Shown here: in pieces, positions 54,290 to 63,296 of the stretch
Layout: each line of letters starts with the position of its first letter
How positions within the stretch are numbered: the stretch's first letter is position 1
Source: an uncultured Muribaculaceae bacterium
GTDB lineage: Bacteria; Bacteroidota; Bacteroidia; Bacteroidales; Muribaculaceae
DNA: 64,000 nucleotides
Assembly: GCA_944321865.1 (NCBI GenBank)
Contig: CALUMZ010000005.1
Coordinates: 1 to 64,000 of the forward strand
Direction: 5' to 3'
Position numbers and translations under genes: made by a program
The notes under the pieces: generated by a model
What the model saw: the letters and a program-made list of their open reading frames with translations, nothing else
Database searches by the model: none
What the model was told of the DNA's origin: nothing

Positions 54290-54462
54290 GAGGGTGTATC
54301 AAAATTCCGACATTGATGTTGTAGAGACGCGGCGCGCCACGTCTCTACGGGAGTAGCAACATATAAAACATTAAATACCAACAACTTACCAAACATAATT
54401 GTAGAGACGCGATTAATCGCGTCTCTACTGCCACATTGAAATAACAATTTTGATACACCCTC
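54290..54462. repeat. Dispersed palindromic element, complete copy with variant core
   Basis: A complete 173-bp copy from GAGGGTGTATCAAAATT to its complement at TTTTGATACACCCTC. The first palindrome has a GGCGCGCC centre; the second (54401-54428) has the same GTAGAGACGC arms but GATTAATC instead of AAAATTTT, itself a perfect palindrome. This is the cleanest full-length copy. Confidence 0.88.
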
Positions 54463-54485
54463 GATACGGTATCGTGAAAACTCAA

Positions 54486-55430
54486 TTATTTCTTGATGTC
54501 GTATTGGTAGATGATTTCACCCTTGTAGTTGACAAGGAAGAAGCGCATCAGGTTGTCGGCGGTGGAGAGTATCATGAACCCTTCGTCGCCGCTGCAAAAT
54601 TGCGTCCCCTCGATGGGCTTCACATCGCGCGACAGCGACCCCGACGTGTTCACGAAATATTGCACCCGGCTCCCCTTGGCCTGTATGTGCTGGAAATTGT
54701 GGATATGCCCGCAGATGTAGGCATCTACGCCATACTTGTCGAGCAACGGTTGCACACGGCGTTGCAAGTCGGTGCGCTCGCTCTCGTTCTTGTCGGTGTC
54801 GGCATAGATGGGATGGTGTCCCATCACCACTTTCCACTTGGCAGTGCTGGCTGCAAGCGTGGCTTCGAGCCACTCAAGCTCGGCGGCAATCGATTGCTTG
54901 CCGGCATCGGGATAATCCTCGGTGTCGCGGCGATACTTGTCGATGAGCGGGGTGGTGTCGATAAACACATACAGTATCTTCTCATTGCCATCCTCAACCT
55001 CCTTTTCCACGGCATAATAGCGGCCGGGCATCACCCAACGGCGGCTCACCTTGCCATAGTCGAGTACGGCCTGCGTGTTGCCGCGGTACTCATGGTTGCC
55101 AAGCAACGGGTACCAGTCGAGCATCAAGTCGGGGTGAGAATAAATAAGCTCGTAATTGGTCATCCACAGCGGGTCGTCAACGCTTGCCACACCCTCAAAG
55201 TGATGCACGTCGCCAATGGCAGCCACAAACTCGGGGTCGGCCACGTCGGCCATCCAACCCATCAGCTCGGCAACGGTCTTTTGCTCGAAATATCCGTTGC
55301 GGCCAAGGTCGTTGGCGATGTAAATGGTAGTAGAGTTGGCCGGTATTTCGGGCTTTTGGAACTTTACCTGAGCCATTGCCGCGCCCATCATGGCAATAAC
55401 GGCAACTACAATCAATGTCAGTCGTTTCAT
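54486..55430 (-). CDS. Secreted calcineurin-like (purple acid phosphatase type) phosphoesterase
   Basis: A 314-residue exported enzyme with signal peptide MKRLTLIVVAVIAMMGAAMAQ. Metal-site motifs are AIGDVHHFEG, LLGNHEYRGN, VVMGHHPIY and ICGHIHNFQHI. It ends a three-gene operon with a TonB receptor and a beta-helix lipoprotein, so it may release phosphate from an organic phosphate captured at the surface. The substrate is inferred only. Confidence 0.85.
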   Translation of the reverse strand: MKRLTLIVVAVIAMMGAAMAQVKFQKPEIPANSTTIYIANDLGRNGYFEQKTVAELMGWMADVADPEFVAAIGDVHHFEGVASVDDPLWMTNYELIYSHPDLMLDWYPLLGNHEYRGNTQAVLDYGKVSRRWVMPGRYYAVEKEVEDGNEKILYVFIDTTPLIDKYRRDTEDYPDAGKQSIAAELEWLEATLAASTAKWKVVMGHHPIYADTDKNESERTDLQRRVQPLLDKYGVDAYICGHIHNFQHIQAKGSRVQYFVNTSGSLSRDVKPIEGTQFCSGDEGFMILSTADNLMRFFLVNYKGEIIYQYDIKK

Positions 55431-55519
55431 TCTGTAAAAATTGTTTCGTTATAAGTTTCCCAAAAGGAACTGCCCCCATAACCCACGACATGAGTTAAGA
55501 AGCAGCTCCTTTTAATCAT

Positions 55520-56842
55520 TTATTCTTGCCCGAAAGCACCGAAGAATGCCGACGGTGCGGGCGAAGTGAACGTGTTGTTGCTAACAAAGCCTTCAAGCCC
55601 CACCATGGTGATGCCATTGGTGGCAAAATTAGGCGTAAAGTCGGTCTTGCCGCCGGTGAGAGCGGGCGAACCTGCCTGCAAATGGAAATCCCAAGAATCG
55701 TCCCAAGTGGCGGGTGCGCCGGCTTCGTTGGCGCCAACGTTGATGTTGATGTCGCTCTGTTGGGTAAAGTTGGCAAACATCGGGTCGTTGTCGCCCGGAG
55801 TTGCGCTGCGCTTGTCATCGGCACCGACAAGGATACCCTCCTCTTCATTGGCCTGCATTTGGTCGATACCTACTTGGGTCGATGCGAAATAGAAATTGGG
55901 AGTAATCACCGAACGCGGATCTTCAAACATTTCGGTGTCATGCTTCAAGCCCCAACGGCAGTCATAAATGAGGTTGTTGTAGATTTCGGCATAGATGTTT
56001 TCTTCGAGCCAGATTGAGCCACCCTTGGTACCCGGGCGACGCCAACCGTCATTGACAAGAGTGTTGTTGTAGGCATAAATGTGCGTGGCCAAGTTCTGCA
56101 AGTCGGTGTTTGACAACTTAAAGCCGTTGGTGTTGGCATCGTAAATGAGATTGTAGGCTGCATCTACGGTACATTCCGATTTATAGTTGATGGCATCGCC
56201 GCCGTCATAACCGTTGCTTATGAAGCGGTTGTAAGCAACAATCGACTGTCCGCCGGTGATGTAGATTTGGTCTTCGGCATTGTTCATCAACGTGCAGTTT
56301 GTGATAATCATGCGGCCGGCAGGGTTGCAGAAGTGTACTGCGGGAACACCCTCGCCTGTTTCCGACTTAAACAAGCCGTGAAGGTATGATTGCGAATTTT
56401 CGGAAGTTTGTGCGCCGCCATATTCGATGGTTACATAATTCAAATACAGCTCTTGGCAGTCGAAGCCGCAAATTATACCACCCCAGTTGCGCGAAAAACG
56501 GTCGCTCTTCGACCCCTCTTCAACTGTGAAAGTAATGGGCTTCTCTTCCGTACCCATGCAATACATGTTGCCGAGCACCACAATTTCGGGCTTCACGGCA
56601 GTGTTGGAAGCAATCACGGTTACACCCTCTTCCACATAAAGCGACGTACCCTCGGGTACCACGAAATGGTCGGTCAAGACCACGGTCGAGTCTTTGCCCC
56701 AGATGATGGTCGTTGCGGGATCGCCCGTGCTGCCACCGGTGTTGCCACCTTCGCCTTCGTTAGCTACCGGTTCATCGTCACTGCAAGCAGCAAGCGACAA
56801 AAGGGCTGCCGCTGCAAACACACTAAAAAATTTACGTTTCAT
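55520..56842 (-). CDS. Right-handed parallel beta-helix surface lipoprotein
   Basis: A 440-residue lipoprotein (lipobox LAAC-S after FAAAALLSLAAC) with a flexible Gly/Glu-rich linker (NEGEGGNTGGSTGDP) and repeated beta-helix rungs such as VPEGTSLYVEEGVTVIASN, QELYLNYVTIEYGGA, RMIITNCTLMNNAEDQIYI and ATHIYAYNNTLVNDG. It ends in FFGAFGQE. The fold is common in carbohydrate-active or adhesive proteins; no catalytic motif is obvious. It lies between the TonB receptor and phosphoesterase genes. Confidence 0.75.
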   Translation of the reverse strand: MKRKFFSVFAAAALLSLAACSDDEPVANEGEGGNTGGSTGDPATTIIWGKDSTVVLTDHFVVPEGTSLYVEEGVTVIASNTAVKPEIVVLGNMYCMGTEEKPITFTVEEGSKSDRFSRNWGGIICGFDCQELYLNYVTIEYGGAQTSENSQSYLHGLFKSETGEGVPAVHFCNPAGRMIITNCTLMNNAEDQIYITGGQSIVAYNRFISNGYDGGDAINYKSECTVDAAYNLIYDANTNGFKLSNTDLQNLATHIYAYNNTLVNDGWRRPGTKGGSIWLEENIYAEIYNNLIYDCRWGLKHDTEMFEDPRSVITPNFYFASTQVGIDQMQANEEEGILVGADDKRSATPGDNDPMFANFTQQSDININVGANEAGAPATWDDSWDFHLQAGSPALTGGKTDFTPNFATNGITMVGLEGFVSNNTFTSPAPSAFFGAFGQE

Positions 56843-56884
56843 AAGTTTCTTTATTCAATTTGTGGGTTAATGTTATATTCGTTT

Positions 56885-59623
56885 TTATAATTTGAATCTC
56901 ACTCCAATCAACAAGCCTACGCCACGTTTGTCTTTGCGAATCAGCGTCTTTCCGCTGCCGGTTTCCTGTCCCGGCAGTCCCTCGTTGTTCTCGTTGTAGG
57001 TCTTGATGTAGCGTTCCGATGCGGTGTTAAGCAGATTGGTTGCTTTGCCGAATATCGTCAATCCGCACTTGAAGCTCTTTTCAACCGATGCGTCGAGCGT
57101 CACTTCGCCCTTGTCCCAATAATCCGAATCGAGGTATTGCGACACGATAGCTATCTTCTCGCCGGTATAGCTGCACGCCAACTGTGCGTCCCACCCGTAG
57201 CGGGTATCCTTGTACATCAGCGTCAGGTTGGCCACATGCGGGGCTTGTCCCAGCAACGGGCGCGACTGCTCCACGTCAAAGCGGCGCGTGTTCCCTTTTT
57301 CATCCAGTCCATACAGGATTTTGGTGGTGGTTATCTCGGAATGCGTGTATGTATAATTGGCTTTTATCCCAAAATTGCGGAAGTATTTTATAATGTCGAT
57401 TTCCACGCCGTAATTGGTGGCATTGCCCACATTGTCGGGTCCGTAACCAATCTGCCGCTGTATGGTGCGGCTCACATATTCGATGGGGTCTTTAAGGTGC
57501 TTATAGAACACGCCTGCCATGAACTCCTCGCTTGCGCTCGGATACCACTCCCACCGCAAGTCGATGTTGTCGATTTGCGCACGCTTCAACTCGTTATTAC
57601 CAAATTCAAGGTAATCCTCGTTGATGATGGTGTAAGGCACTATTTCAAAGAAGCCCGGGCGGTTAATCGACTTGAAATAGGATGCACGTATGTTCATGTC
57701 CTTCACCGGGGAATACTTCACATGCACCGATGGCAACACGTCCCAGTAGGCCTGTTTGCTTGCAGGAGGATAATCTCCGCTCACCGACGGGTATGTCATA
57801 GAATAAGATTGGTCGGTATGCTCGGCCCTCACGCCGGCTATCACGTGCCACTTGGCCCGTGCCAATTTCACCTGTCCGTACACCGCACCAATATTTTCAC
57901 CCGCAGTATAATTGAGTGGTCCCACGCTGCCATAAGGGGTATTAACTTTCCACTGAATTTCGCTGATGTCGTTGAAGTCGACACCTTGCTCGGGACGGCT
58001 TGCACCACCTTGTGTGAAATCATAGGATATATGCACGTTGTCACGCGACTTGTCGCGATACATACCGCCCGCTTTCACATTCAGGTCAAAGAGCCCTATA
58101 CGTCGGTCATATTTCAAGTTCAGGTAGCCGGCTATGTCGCGGTCGGAGTTGTGTTCAAACCGCCGTTCGCTATGGTCGGCCGTCACAGTCGACACATTGT
58201 TGCGCACCATGTTTTCAAGATCCACATACGTGTTGTCGGGACGATTGTAGCGTGCGTCGGCATATTCGGCCGTCCACTCTATGCCCAGCCCGTCAAGTAG
58301 CACATTGTTATGGTGCCCCGTGAGCGTCGATGCAAAGATGCGCTGCTTGGTCTGGCGGGCACGTGTTTCGATGGTCTGTTCAAGGTTCCCTTTATCGGGA
58401 TTGTAACGCGACAGATTGGTTTCGAGCGACTCGCGCACTTGGTTTGAAATATTGCTGAAGAAAGCGTTATACCACTCGATGTCGTTGTCGGGGTTGAACG
58501 TATAGTCCAGTTTCAGGTGCAATCCCGTCTGCATCTGCTGCTCCGAATACATCCGCTCGCGCATGTTCACAAGCCGCACGGCAGTTTCGCGCTGGTTCAT
58601 TCCGTCTTCATAGAAGAGGCTCGACTTAGTGCGGTAGGTGTTTTGCAGGCTACCGGCAAATATGAATCCAAAGCGGTTGTCAAACAGTCGGTTGCCTACC
58701 GTCAGCCCCGCCACTATGTCGGGCATGGGGTGGAAATAATCGATAACCGTCGTCCCCTTGTTGAAATCGTCGAGCGTTGCCACATAATCCACGCCATAGG
58801 CCTCGCGCGGGGCTTCGCTCGTTATGTTGCCGTGGTCGAAGCCCGTAAACTTGTGGTCGATGTTCATTGTATTGTACCCGGCCGCGATGTTGGCATTGAA
58901 CGTAAACCGCGACGGTGCATTCTTCATCACCATGTTCACCACGCCGCCGGTGGCATCACCCTCCATGTCGGCAGTGAGCGACTTAGTCACCTCAAGGCGG
59001 TCAAGCAGGTCGCTCGGGAATATGTTAAGCGGCACGTAGCGGTTGGCATCGTCGGGACTCGGTATCTTCACCCCGTTCACAAGGGTGTAATTGTAACGCT
59101 TGTCCATGCCGCGCAATATGGCATACTGCTCGTTGTCGCTGCTCCCCTTGTCGAGCACCACGCCCGACATGCGTTGCAGCACTCCGGCCACGTCAAGGTC
59201 GGGCGACACTTCTATGCTGTTGGCACTCATAATATTCAATATATTGGCCGATGTGCGTTCCACCATCCGGGCATTTATGTCGCTGCGACGGTTGGCACTC
59301 CCTATCACGGCCACCTCGCCCAGCATGTTGCCTTCGGGTTGCAACGCAACATCTATCGTGCCGTCCTCCGACACCTTGGCTTCATAATCTTGGTAACTCA
59401 CATAATGCCACACGAGCGTGACATCTTTCCCATCAGGAATCTCTATCTTGTAAGAACCATCCAATCCCGACGAAGTACCCACACCGGGCAACTCCTTACA
59501 AGATACCACTGCTCCCACCAACGTTTCACCTGTCGATGAATCGGTTATTACCCCTTCTATCTTATATGCATCGGCAGTCGCTGTGGCAGCAAGTATCACA
59601 CAAGCCAAAATTGTAAATCTCAT
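56885..59623 (-). CDS. TonB-dependent outer-membrane receptor
   Basis: A 912-residue receptor (ATG at 59623, signal MRFTILACVILAATATADA). A carboxypeptidase-regulatory-like domain (YKIEGVITDSSTGETLVGA) is followed by a plug (LQRMSGVVLDKGSSDNEQYAILRGMDKRYNYTLVNGVKIPSPDDANRY cut here into its recognisable LRGMD and NGVKIPSPD parts) and a barrel ending GVRFKL. It is not a SusC type and has no SusD partner. With the phosphoesterase downstream, uptake of a phosphorylated compound is a plausible role. Confidence 0.9.
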   Translation of the reverse strand: MRFTILACVILAATATADAYKIEGVITDSSTGETLVGAVVSCKELPGVGTSSGLDGSYKIEIPDGKDVTLVWHYVSYQDYEAKVSEDGTIDVALQPEGNMLGEVAVIGSANRRSDINARMVERTSANILNIMSANSIEVSPDLDVAGVLQRMSGVVLDKGSSDNEQYAILRGMDKRYNYTLVNGVKIPSPDDANRYVPLNIFPSDLLDRLEVTKSLTADMEGDATGGVVNMVMKNAPSRFTFNANIAAGYNTMNIDHKFTGFDHGNITSEAPREAYGVDYVATLDDFNKGTTVIDYFHPMPDIVAGLTVGNRLFDNRFGFIFAGSLQNTYRTKSSLFYEDGMNQRETAVRLVNMRERMYSEQQMQTGLHLKLDYTFNPDNDIEWYNAFFSNISNQVRESLETNLSRYNPDKGNLEQTIETRARQTKQRIFASTLTGHHNNVLLDGLGIEWTAEYADARYNRPDNTYVDLENMVRNNVSTVTADHSERRFEHNSDRDIAGYLNLKYDRRIGLFDLNVKAGGMYRDKSRDNVHISYDFTQGGASRPEQGVDFNDISEIQWKVNTPYGSVGPLNYTAGENIGAVYGQVKLARAKWHVIAGVRAEHTDQSYSMTYPSVSGDYPPASKQAYWDVLPSVHVKYSPVKDMNIRASYFKSINRPGFFEIVPYTIINEDYLEFGNNELKRAQIDNIDLRWEWYPSASEEFMAGVFYKHLKDPIEYVSRTIQRQIGYGPDNVGNATNYGVEIDIIKYFRNFGIKANYTYTHSEITTTKILYGLDEKGNTRRFDVEQSRPLLGQAPHVANLTLMYKDTRYGWDAQLACSYTGEKIAIVSQYLDSDYWDKGEVTLDASVEKSFKCGLTIFGKATNLLNTASERYIKTYNENNEGLPGQETGSGKTLIRKDKRGVGLLIGVRFKL

Positions 59624-59656
59624 CTCCTCTAAAACTATATTCTGTAAATTTCGCTG

Positions 59657-59664
59657 CAAAAGTA
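59657..59664 (-). promoter_or_regulatory. Putative -7 box for the TonB receptor operon
   Basis: TACTTTTG on the minus strand lies 33 bp before the receptor start codon. No TTG/TTTG is placed at 19-20 bases upstream, so the promoter may need an activator. Confidence 0.4.
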
Positions 59665-59820
59665 CCGGCACGAAATAACAACAGTTTTACACAAGTATTA
59701 CAATTTAGTAACATCCCCACCCCCGGCACAATGTATTTAGACAAAAAGACAAAAAAACAGATGTTTTTTAAAGACACATTTCCACCACCCCACCCGCCAC
59801 GTAACCAACATTGATTTGAC

Positions 59821-59977
59821 GAGGGTGCATCAAAATGCGATTTTTTCAGGTGTAGAGACGTGGCGTGCCGCATTTTCGATAGTATTAACAATGCATAACA
59901 CGTTGAATATAAAACAGTTTGTCCTGCCCGATTGTAGAGGGTGTATCAAAATGCGAAATATTTGATGCACCCTCTAC
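59821..59977. repeat. Dispersed palindromic element with a 44-bp palindromic insert
   Basis: The left end GAGGGTGCATCAAAATGCG and first palindrome (decayed right arm) are followed by the spacer. At the GTAG where the second palindrome should lie there is instead a 44-bp palindrome (59934-59977) made of two element ends head to head: GTAGAGGGTGTATCAAA and TTTGATGCACCCTCTAC around TGCGAAATA. This resembles a nested copy reduced to its ends. Confidence 0.75.
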
Positions 59978-59981
59978 ATAA

Positions 59982-60149
59982 TTTGCACTATCTTTGCATA
60001 AGATAGGCTGCACCTCGGCATAACAATTTCAAGCGAGCTTGATTGTTCTGCACTCGGTTTGCACTATCTTTGCATAAGATAGGCTGCACCTCGGCATAAC
60101 AATTTCAAGCGAGCTTGATTGTTCTGCACTCGGTTTGCACTATCTTTGC
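59982..60149 (+). promoter_or_regulatory. Tandem hairpin-promoter modules for the HAD/aroB operon
   Basis: Two identical 76-bp units (59982-60057, 60058-60133) are followed by the first 16 bases of a third. Each unit has TTTGCACTATCTTTG, then CTCGGC, a hairpin built on TCAAGC/GCTTGA with AACAA/TTGTT ends, and CTGCACTCGG. The complete set gives three -7 boxes (TATCTTTG), the last at 60141-60148 with TTG 19 bases upstream at 60119-60121. It probably provides multiple start sites. Confidence 0.75.
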
Positions 60150-60174
60150 CTGCAAAACGGGTAACACTACCATT

Positions 60175-60924
60175 ATGACAGAAGAAAAGATTGCTGTGGA
60201 AAGACATTTTGTCGGTTCCGAAGCACAACACGCTACACTGAAGGCGGCACTCATCGACATGGACGGCGTGCTGTATGACTCGATGAAGGGTCACACGGCC
60301 GCATGGTATCGCATGGCCTGTGAACTGGGCATTGAATGCACGCGCGATGAGTTTTATGCCTACGAGGGAATGACGGGTGCCGCCACCATCAATATACTGT
60401 TCAACCGCGCATACGGCCGTGACGCGACTGCCGAAGAGGTGAAAGAGCTGTATGCCCGCAAAGCCGCATATTTCATCGAAATGGGTGAACCGGAGATGAT
60501 GCCCGGCGCGGCACTGATGCTCGAGCGGCTACGCAACGCCGGTGTGCAGCGGGTGCTTGTGACAGGATCGGGGCAGCACTCCATTCTCGACCGCCTCGAC
60601 CGCGACTACCCGGGAATGTTCAGCCCCGACAAGCGTGTCACGGCACTCAACGTCACGCACGGCAAGCCCGACCCCGAACCGTACCTGAAAGGGCTGCAAC
60701 TTGCCGGCTGCCGGGCCGACGAAGCCATTGTGATAGAGAACGCTCCACTTGGAGTGCTGGCGGGCCATCGCTCGGGCTGCTTCACCGTGGGCATCACCAC
60801 GGGACCAATCCCCGAAGCCGACATGACGGCCGCCGGTGCCGACATCGTATACCCGTCAATGCCCGAATTTGCATCGCGCCTGCCATTATTGTTAAATGCC
60901 TTAAATAATCGACAAACAAAATGA
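60175..60924 (+). CDS. HAD-superfamily phosphatase (beta-phosphoglucomutase-like)
   Basis: A 249-residue HAD hydrolase with the nucleophile motif ALIDMDGVLYDSMKGHTAAW, helical cap (YAYEGMTGAATINILFNRAYG), motif II VLVTGSG, Lys in VTHGKPDPEPYL and motif IV IENAPLGVLAG. It probably dephosphorylates a small sugar phosphate. The ATG at 60175 is used; the frame upstream runs through the promoter repeats. It overlaps aroB by 4 bp. Confidence 0.88.
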   Translation: MTEEKIAVERHFVGSEAQHATLKAALIDMDGVLYDSMKGHTAAWYRMACELGIECTRDEFYAYEGMTGAATINILFNRAYGRDATAEEVKELYARKAAYFIEMGEPEMMPGAALMLERLRNAGVQRVLVTGSGQHSILDRLDRDYPGMFSPDKRVTALNVTHGKPDPEPYLKGLQLAGCRADEAIVIENAPLGVLAGHRSGCFTVGITTGPIPEADMTAAGADIVYPSMPEFASRLPLLLNALNNRQTK

Positions 60925-61982
60925 GCCGTCAACAGCAAATCATATTTTCAAACGATATTCGCCAAGCAATAGAGACGACTCTTGGCCAACTTGATTACAA
61001 CAACGTCATTCTCCTGACTGATGTAAATGTCAAGCAATTCGTTCTTCCAAGAATATCCGGAATACCGGCCATTGCAGAATCACATTGCATAGCCATTAAA
61101 TCGGGAGACATGAACAAGAACCTCGAAACGGCAACATCGGTGTGGAAACAACTTGAGTCGTGCGGTGCCACACGCCGCTCGCTGATGATAAACCTTGGCG
61201 GAGGCGTGGTGACCGACCTCGGCGGATTTGCCGCATCGACATTCAAACGCGGCCTGCGCTTCATCAACATGCCCACCACGCTGCTCGGTGCCGTCGATGC
61301 CGCCATTGGCGGAAAAACCGGTATCAACTTCAACGGGCTGAAAAACGAAATCGGCGTGTTCAACGAGGCCGATGCCGTAATCATCTCCACACTGTTCTTC
61401 GACACATTACCTGAAACCGAACTCAAATCGGGTTATGCCGAAATGCTTAAGCACGGCTTGCTGAGCGACCGCAAGTATTTTGCCGACTTGCTCAATTACG
61501 ACATGCTCTCGGGCGACACTGCCCTATTGCTCGAATTATTGAAAAAATCGGTGACCATAAAGCGCGACATCGTTGCCGCCGACCCTCATGAACAAGGATT
61601 GCGCCGGGCTCTCAACCTCGGGCACACCGCCGGGCACGCATTCGAGAGCCTCGCAATGCAGCGCACCGACCCCGTCCCTCACGGATATGCAGTGGCTTGG
61701 GGACTGGTGGTGGAACTGATACTGTCACATATAACGCACAAGTTTCCAAGTGACATATTACATGCCGTGGTACAATTTGTCAAAGACAACTACGGCACAT
61801 TCCACATCACCTGCAACGACTATGACACGCTGCTCGCACTGATGCGCCACGACAAAAAGAGCCGCGGCGGCGAAATCAACTGCTCGCTGCTTGCCGACAT
61901 TGGCGACCTGCGACTGGGCACGGTCGTATCGCCCGACGATGCCCGCACCGCCCTCGACATCTACCAAGACATGATGCAATAA
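60921..61982 (+). CDS. aroB: 3-dehydroquinate synthase
   Basis: A 353-residue enzyme converting DAHP to 3-dehydroquinate in the shikimate pathway. Diagnostic regions are INLGGGVVTDLGGFAASTFKRG, MPTTLLGAVDAAIGGKTGIN, LKSGYAEMLKHGLL, the zinc ligands in LNLGHTAGHAFESL and VPHGYAVAWGL, and HDKKSRGGEINCSLL. It is co-transcribed with the HAD gene and converges with the HipBST-like module. Confidence 0.95.
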   Translation: MSRQQQIIFSNDIRQAIETTLGQLDYNNVILLTDVNVKQFVLPRISGIPAIAESHCIAIKSGDMNKNLETATSVWKQLESCGATRRSLMINLGGGVVTDLGGFAASTFKRGLRFINMPTTLLGAVDAAIGGKTGINFNGLKNEIGVFNEADAVIISTLFFDTLPETELKSGYAEMLKHGLLSDRKYFADLLNYDMLSGDTALLLELLKKSVTIKRDIVAADPHEQGLRRALNLGHTAGHAFESLAMQRTDPVPHGYAVAWGLVVELILSHITHKFPSDILHAVVQFVKDNYGTFHITCNDYDTLLALMRHDKKSRGGEINCSLLADIGDLRLGTVVSPDDARTALDIYQDMMQ

Positions 61983-62019
61983 CCCCGGCACTGAGTTCAT
62001 CTACTGGGGGGCAGCAGCA

Positions 62020-62961
62020 TCAATGCAGCTTGTTTATTTTACAGACAATCAATTCCTTATACTTCATCTTCATTTCATCGGGCAAGAATGATATGTCAAT
62101 TAAATCAAACCATTTCAACACATATTTGTCAAACTTATTCAATATATTATGAATAACCTTATCATTCAGCATTGACTTTTGCATGGCCGCAATAAAATCG
62201 TCTTTCTTCAATTTCCTCTTCTTGCCGTTCAATGCCAAAGCCAACTCCTCACTATCCTCCGGCATAACGATTGCGGTCGAGAGCATGTCATAACCCGGCG
62301 ACAGCTCATATTCACCTTTCCTTCGGCTATACAATGAAAAATTCTTCAAATGCATGTCGGCATTACCGGTTATCCATGAAAACAACACCATCTCCCAAAA
62401 ATTAACCAAATCCAAATTCGGAACCGATGAGTACTTGATTATGATTTTTGCAATTTGCTCGTATGACCCGCTATACTTGTATTCGGTGAGACGCTCCGAC
62501 AATTGGCACATATCCTCCATGTGCAATTTACCCCCGGTGGCAGTACGGTCTATCCGGCGCGTTATGTAACACAGCTCACCGTCCGAAAAACGTATCAGGC
62601 TGTGAGGGACTACATTAATACCCGACAATTCGGCCATGTGCATCGTCACATCTTCAAGCTCCGGTAGATTACAAAAGTAATCGGTTTGCGTCTTTAATAT
62701 ATATTTGCCCCACAAGCCCACGATGGTAAACCTGCGAGGAGAAGCCTCTCCACCGGCGTTATCAAAATCCAATGACAATTTTGCCTGAACTCCGGGAATA
62801 GTAACCCTGTTGCGCACCACCATTTTTGCAAGTTCCGATATACTTGCCCTGTTGTATGGCAACACCGGAGCTTCATCGACCCCGAATATTTTTCTCGAGC
62901 ATTTTTTATGGAAATCTTTCTCTCCGCCCGACAATTCTCCGTAACAAAACAAACACCGCAT
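62020..62961 (-). CDS. HipA-like kinase (HipT-type toxin) lacking the N-terminal subdomain
   Basis: A 313-residue HipA-fold Ser/Thr kinase starting at MRCLFC (62961). An N-terminal CxxC...HKKC cluster may bind zinc. The ATP-site loop TIPGVQAKLSL (residues 54-64) stands where HipA has its phosphorylatable serine loop. Catalytic GNADMHLKNFSLY and metal-binding LSPGYDMLST are intact. The missing N-subdomain is encoded separately 5 bp upstream. HipA-type kinases phosphorylate aminoacyl-tRNA synthetases; the target here is unknown. Confidence 0.88.
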   Translation of the reverse strand: MRCLFCYGELSGGEKDFHKKCSRKIFGVDEAPVLPYNRASISELAKMVVRNRVTIPGVQAKLSLDFDNAGGEASPRRFTIVGLWGKYILKTQTDYFCNLPELEDVTMHMAELSGINVVPHSLIRFSDGELCYITRRIDRTATGGKLHMEDMCQLSERLTEYKYSGSYEQIAKIIIKYSSVPNLDLVNFWEMVLFSWITGNADMHLKNFSLYSRRKGEYELSPGYDMLSTAIVMPEDSEELALALNGKKRKLKKDDFIAAMQKSMLNDKVIHNILNKFDKYVLKWFDLIDISFLPDEMKMKYKELIVCKINKLH

Positions 62962-62966
62962 GACAA

Positions 62967-63296
62967 TCAGTCCTCCCCTTCGTTTAATGGTACTACCCCA
63001 ACAGCACCGATGCAATCCTTGCAACATGCAAGAAGCAACGACATGCGGTCACGCGCACTTATTTTCCAGTTCCTTTCGGCTATGTCAAGAAGCCACCCTT
63101 CAGGTATCAAGCCGTCAAAAAAAGGAAATAAAACAGAACTGCGATACACGCATTCCGACAAAGGCAACGTCAAACTTACCGGTTCTGCGTCTTTCGACCT
63201 TAGGAACTCGACATCATACTTGAACGTATAACCCGATTCATCCTCAGTCAAAATCCCGGCTTGCTTGTCGCGCAAATATACAATTGCTCTTTTCAT
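62967..63296 (-). CDS. HipA N-terminal-subdomain protein (HipS-like)
   Basis: A 109-residue protein matching the HipA N-subdomain-1 family: MKRAIVYLRDKQAGILTE, FKYDVEFL, VSLTLPLSE and FPFFDGLIPEGWLLDIAERNWKI. It lies between the HTH gene (TGATG overlap) and the kinase gene (5 bp). In the tripartite HipBST system the small HipS protein is the antitoxin. The ATG at 63296 is used because the codon before it is TTG. Confidence 0.85.
   Translation of the reverse strand: MKRAIVYLRDKQAGILTEDESGYTFKYDVEFLRSKDAEPVSLTLPLSECVYRSSVLFPFFDGLIPEGWLLDIAERNWKISARDRMSLLLACCKDCIGAVGVVPLNEGED

Noticed and set aside
59982..60149. Tandem repeat considered as a mini CRISPR array
   Set aside because: The units are identical throughout with no variable spacers, contain promoter boxes, and no cas genes are nearby.
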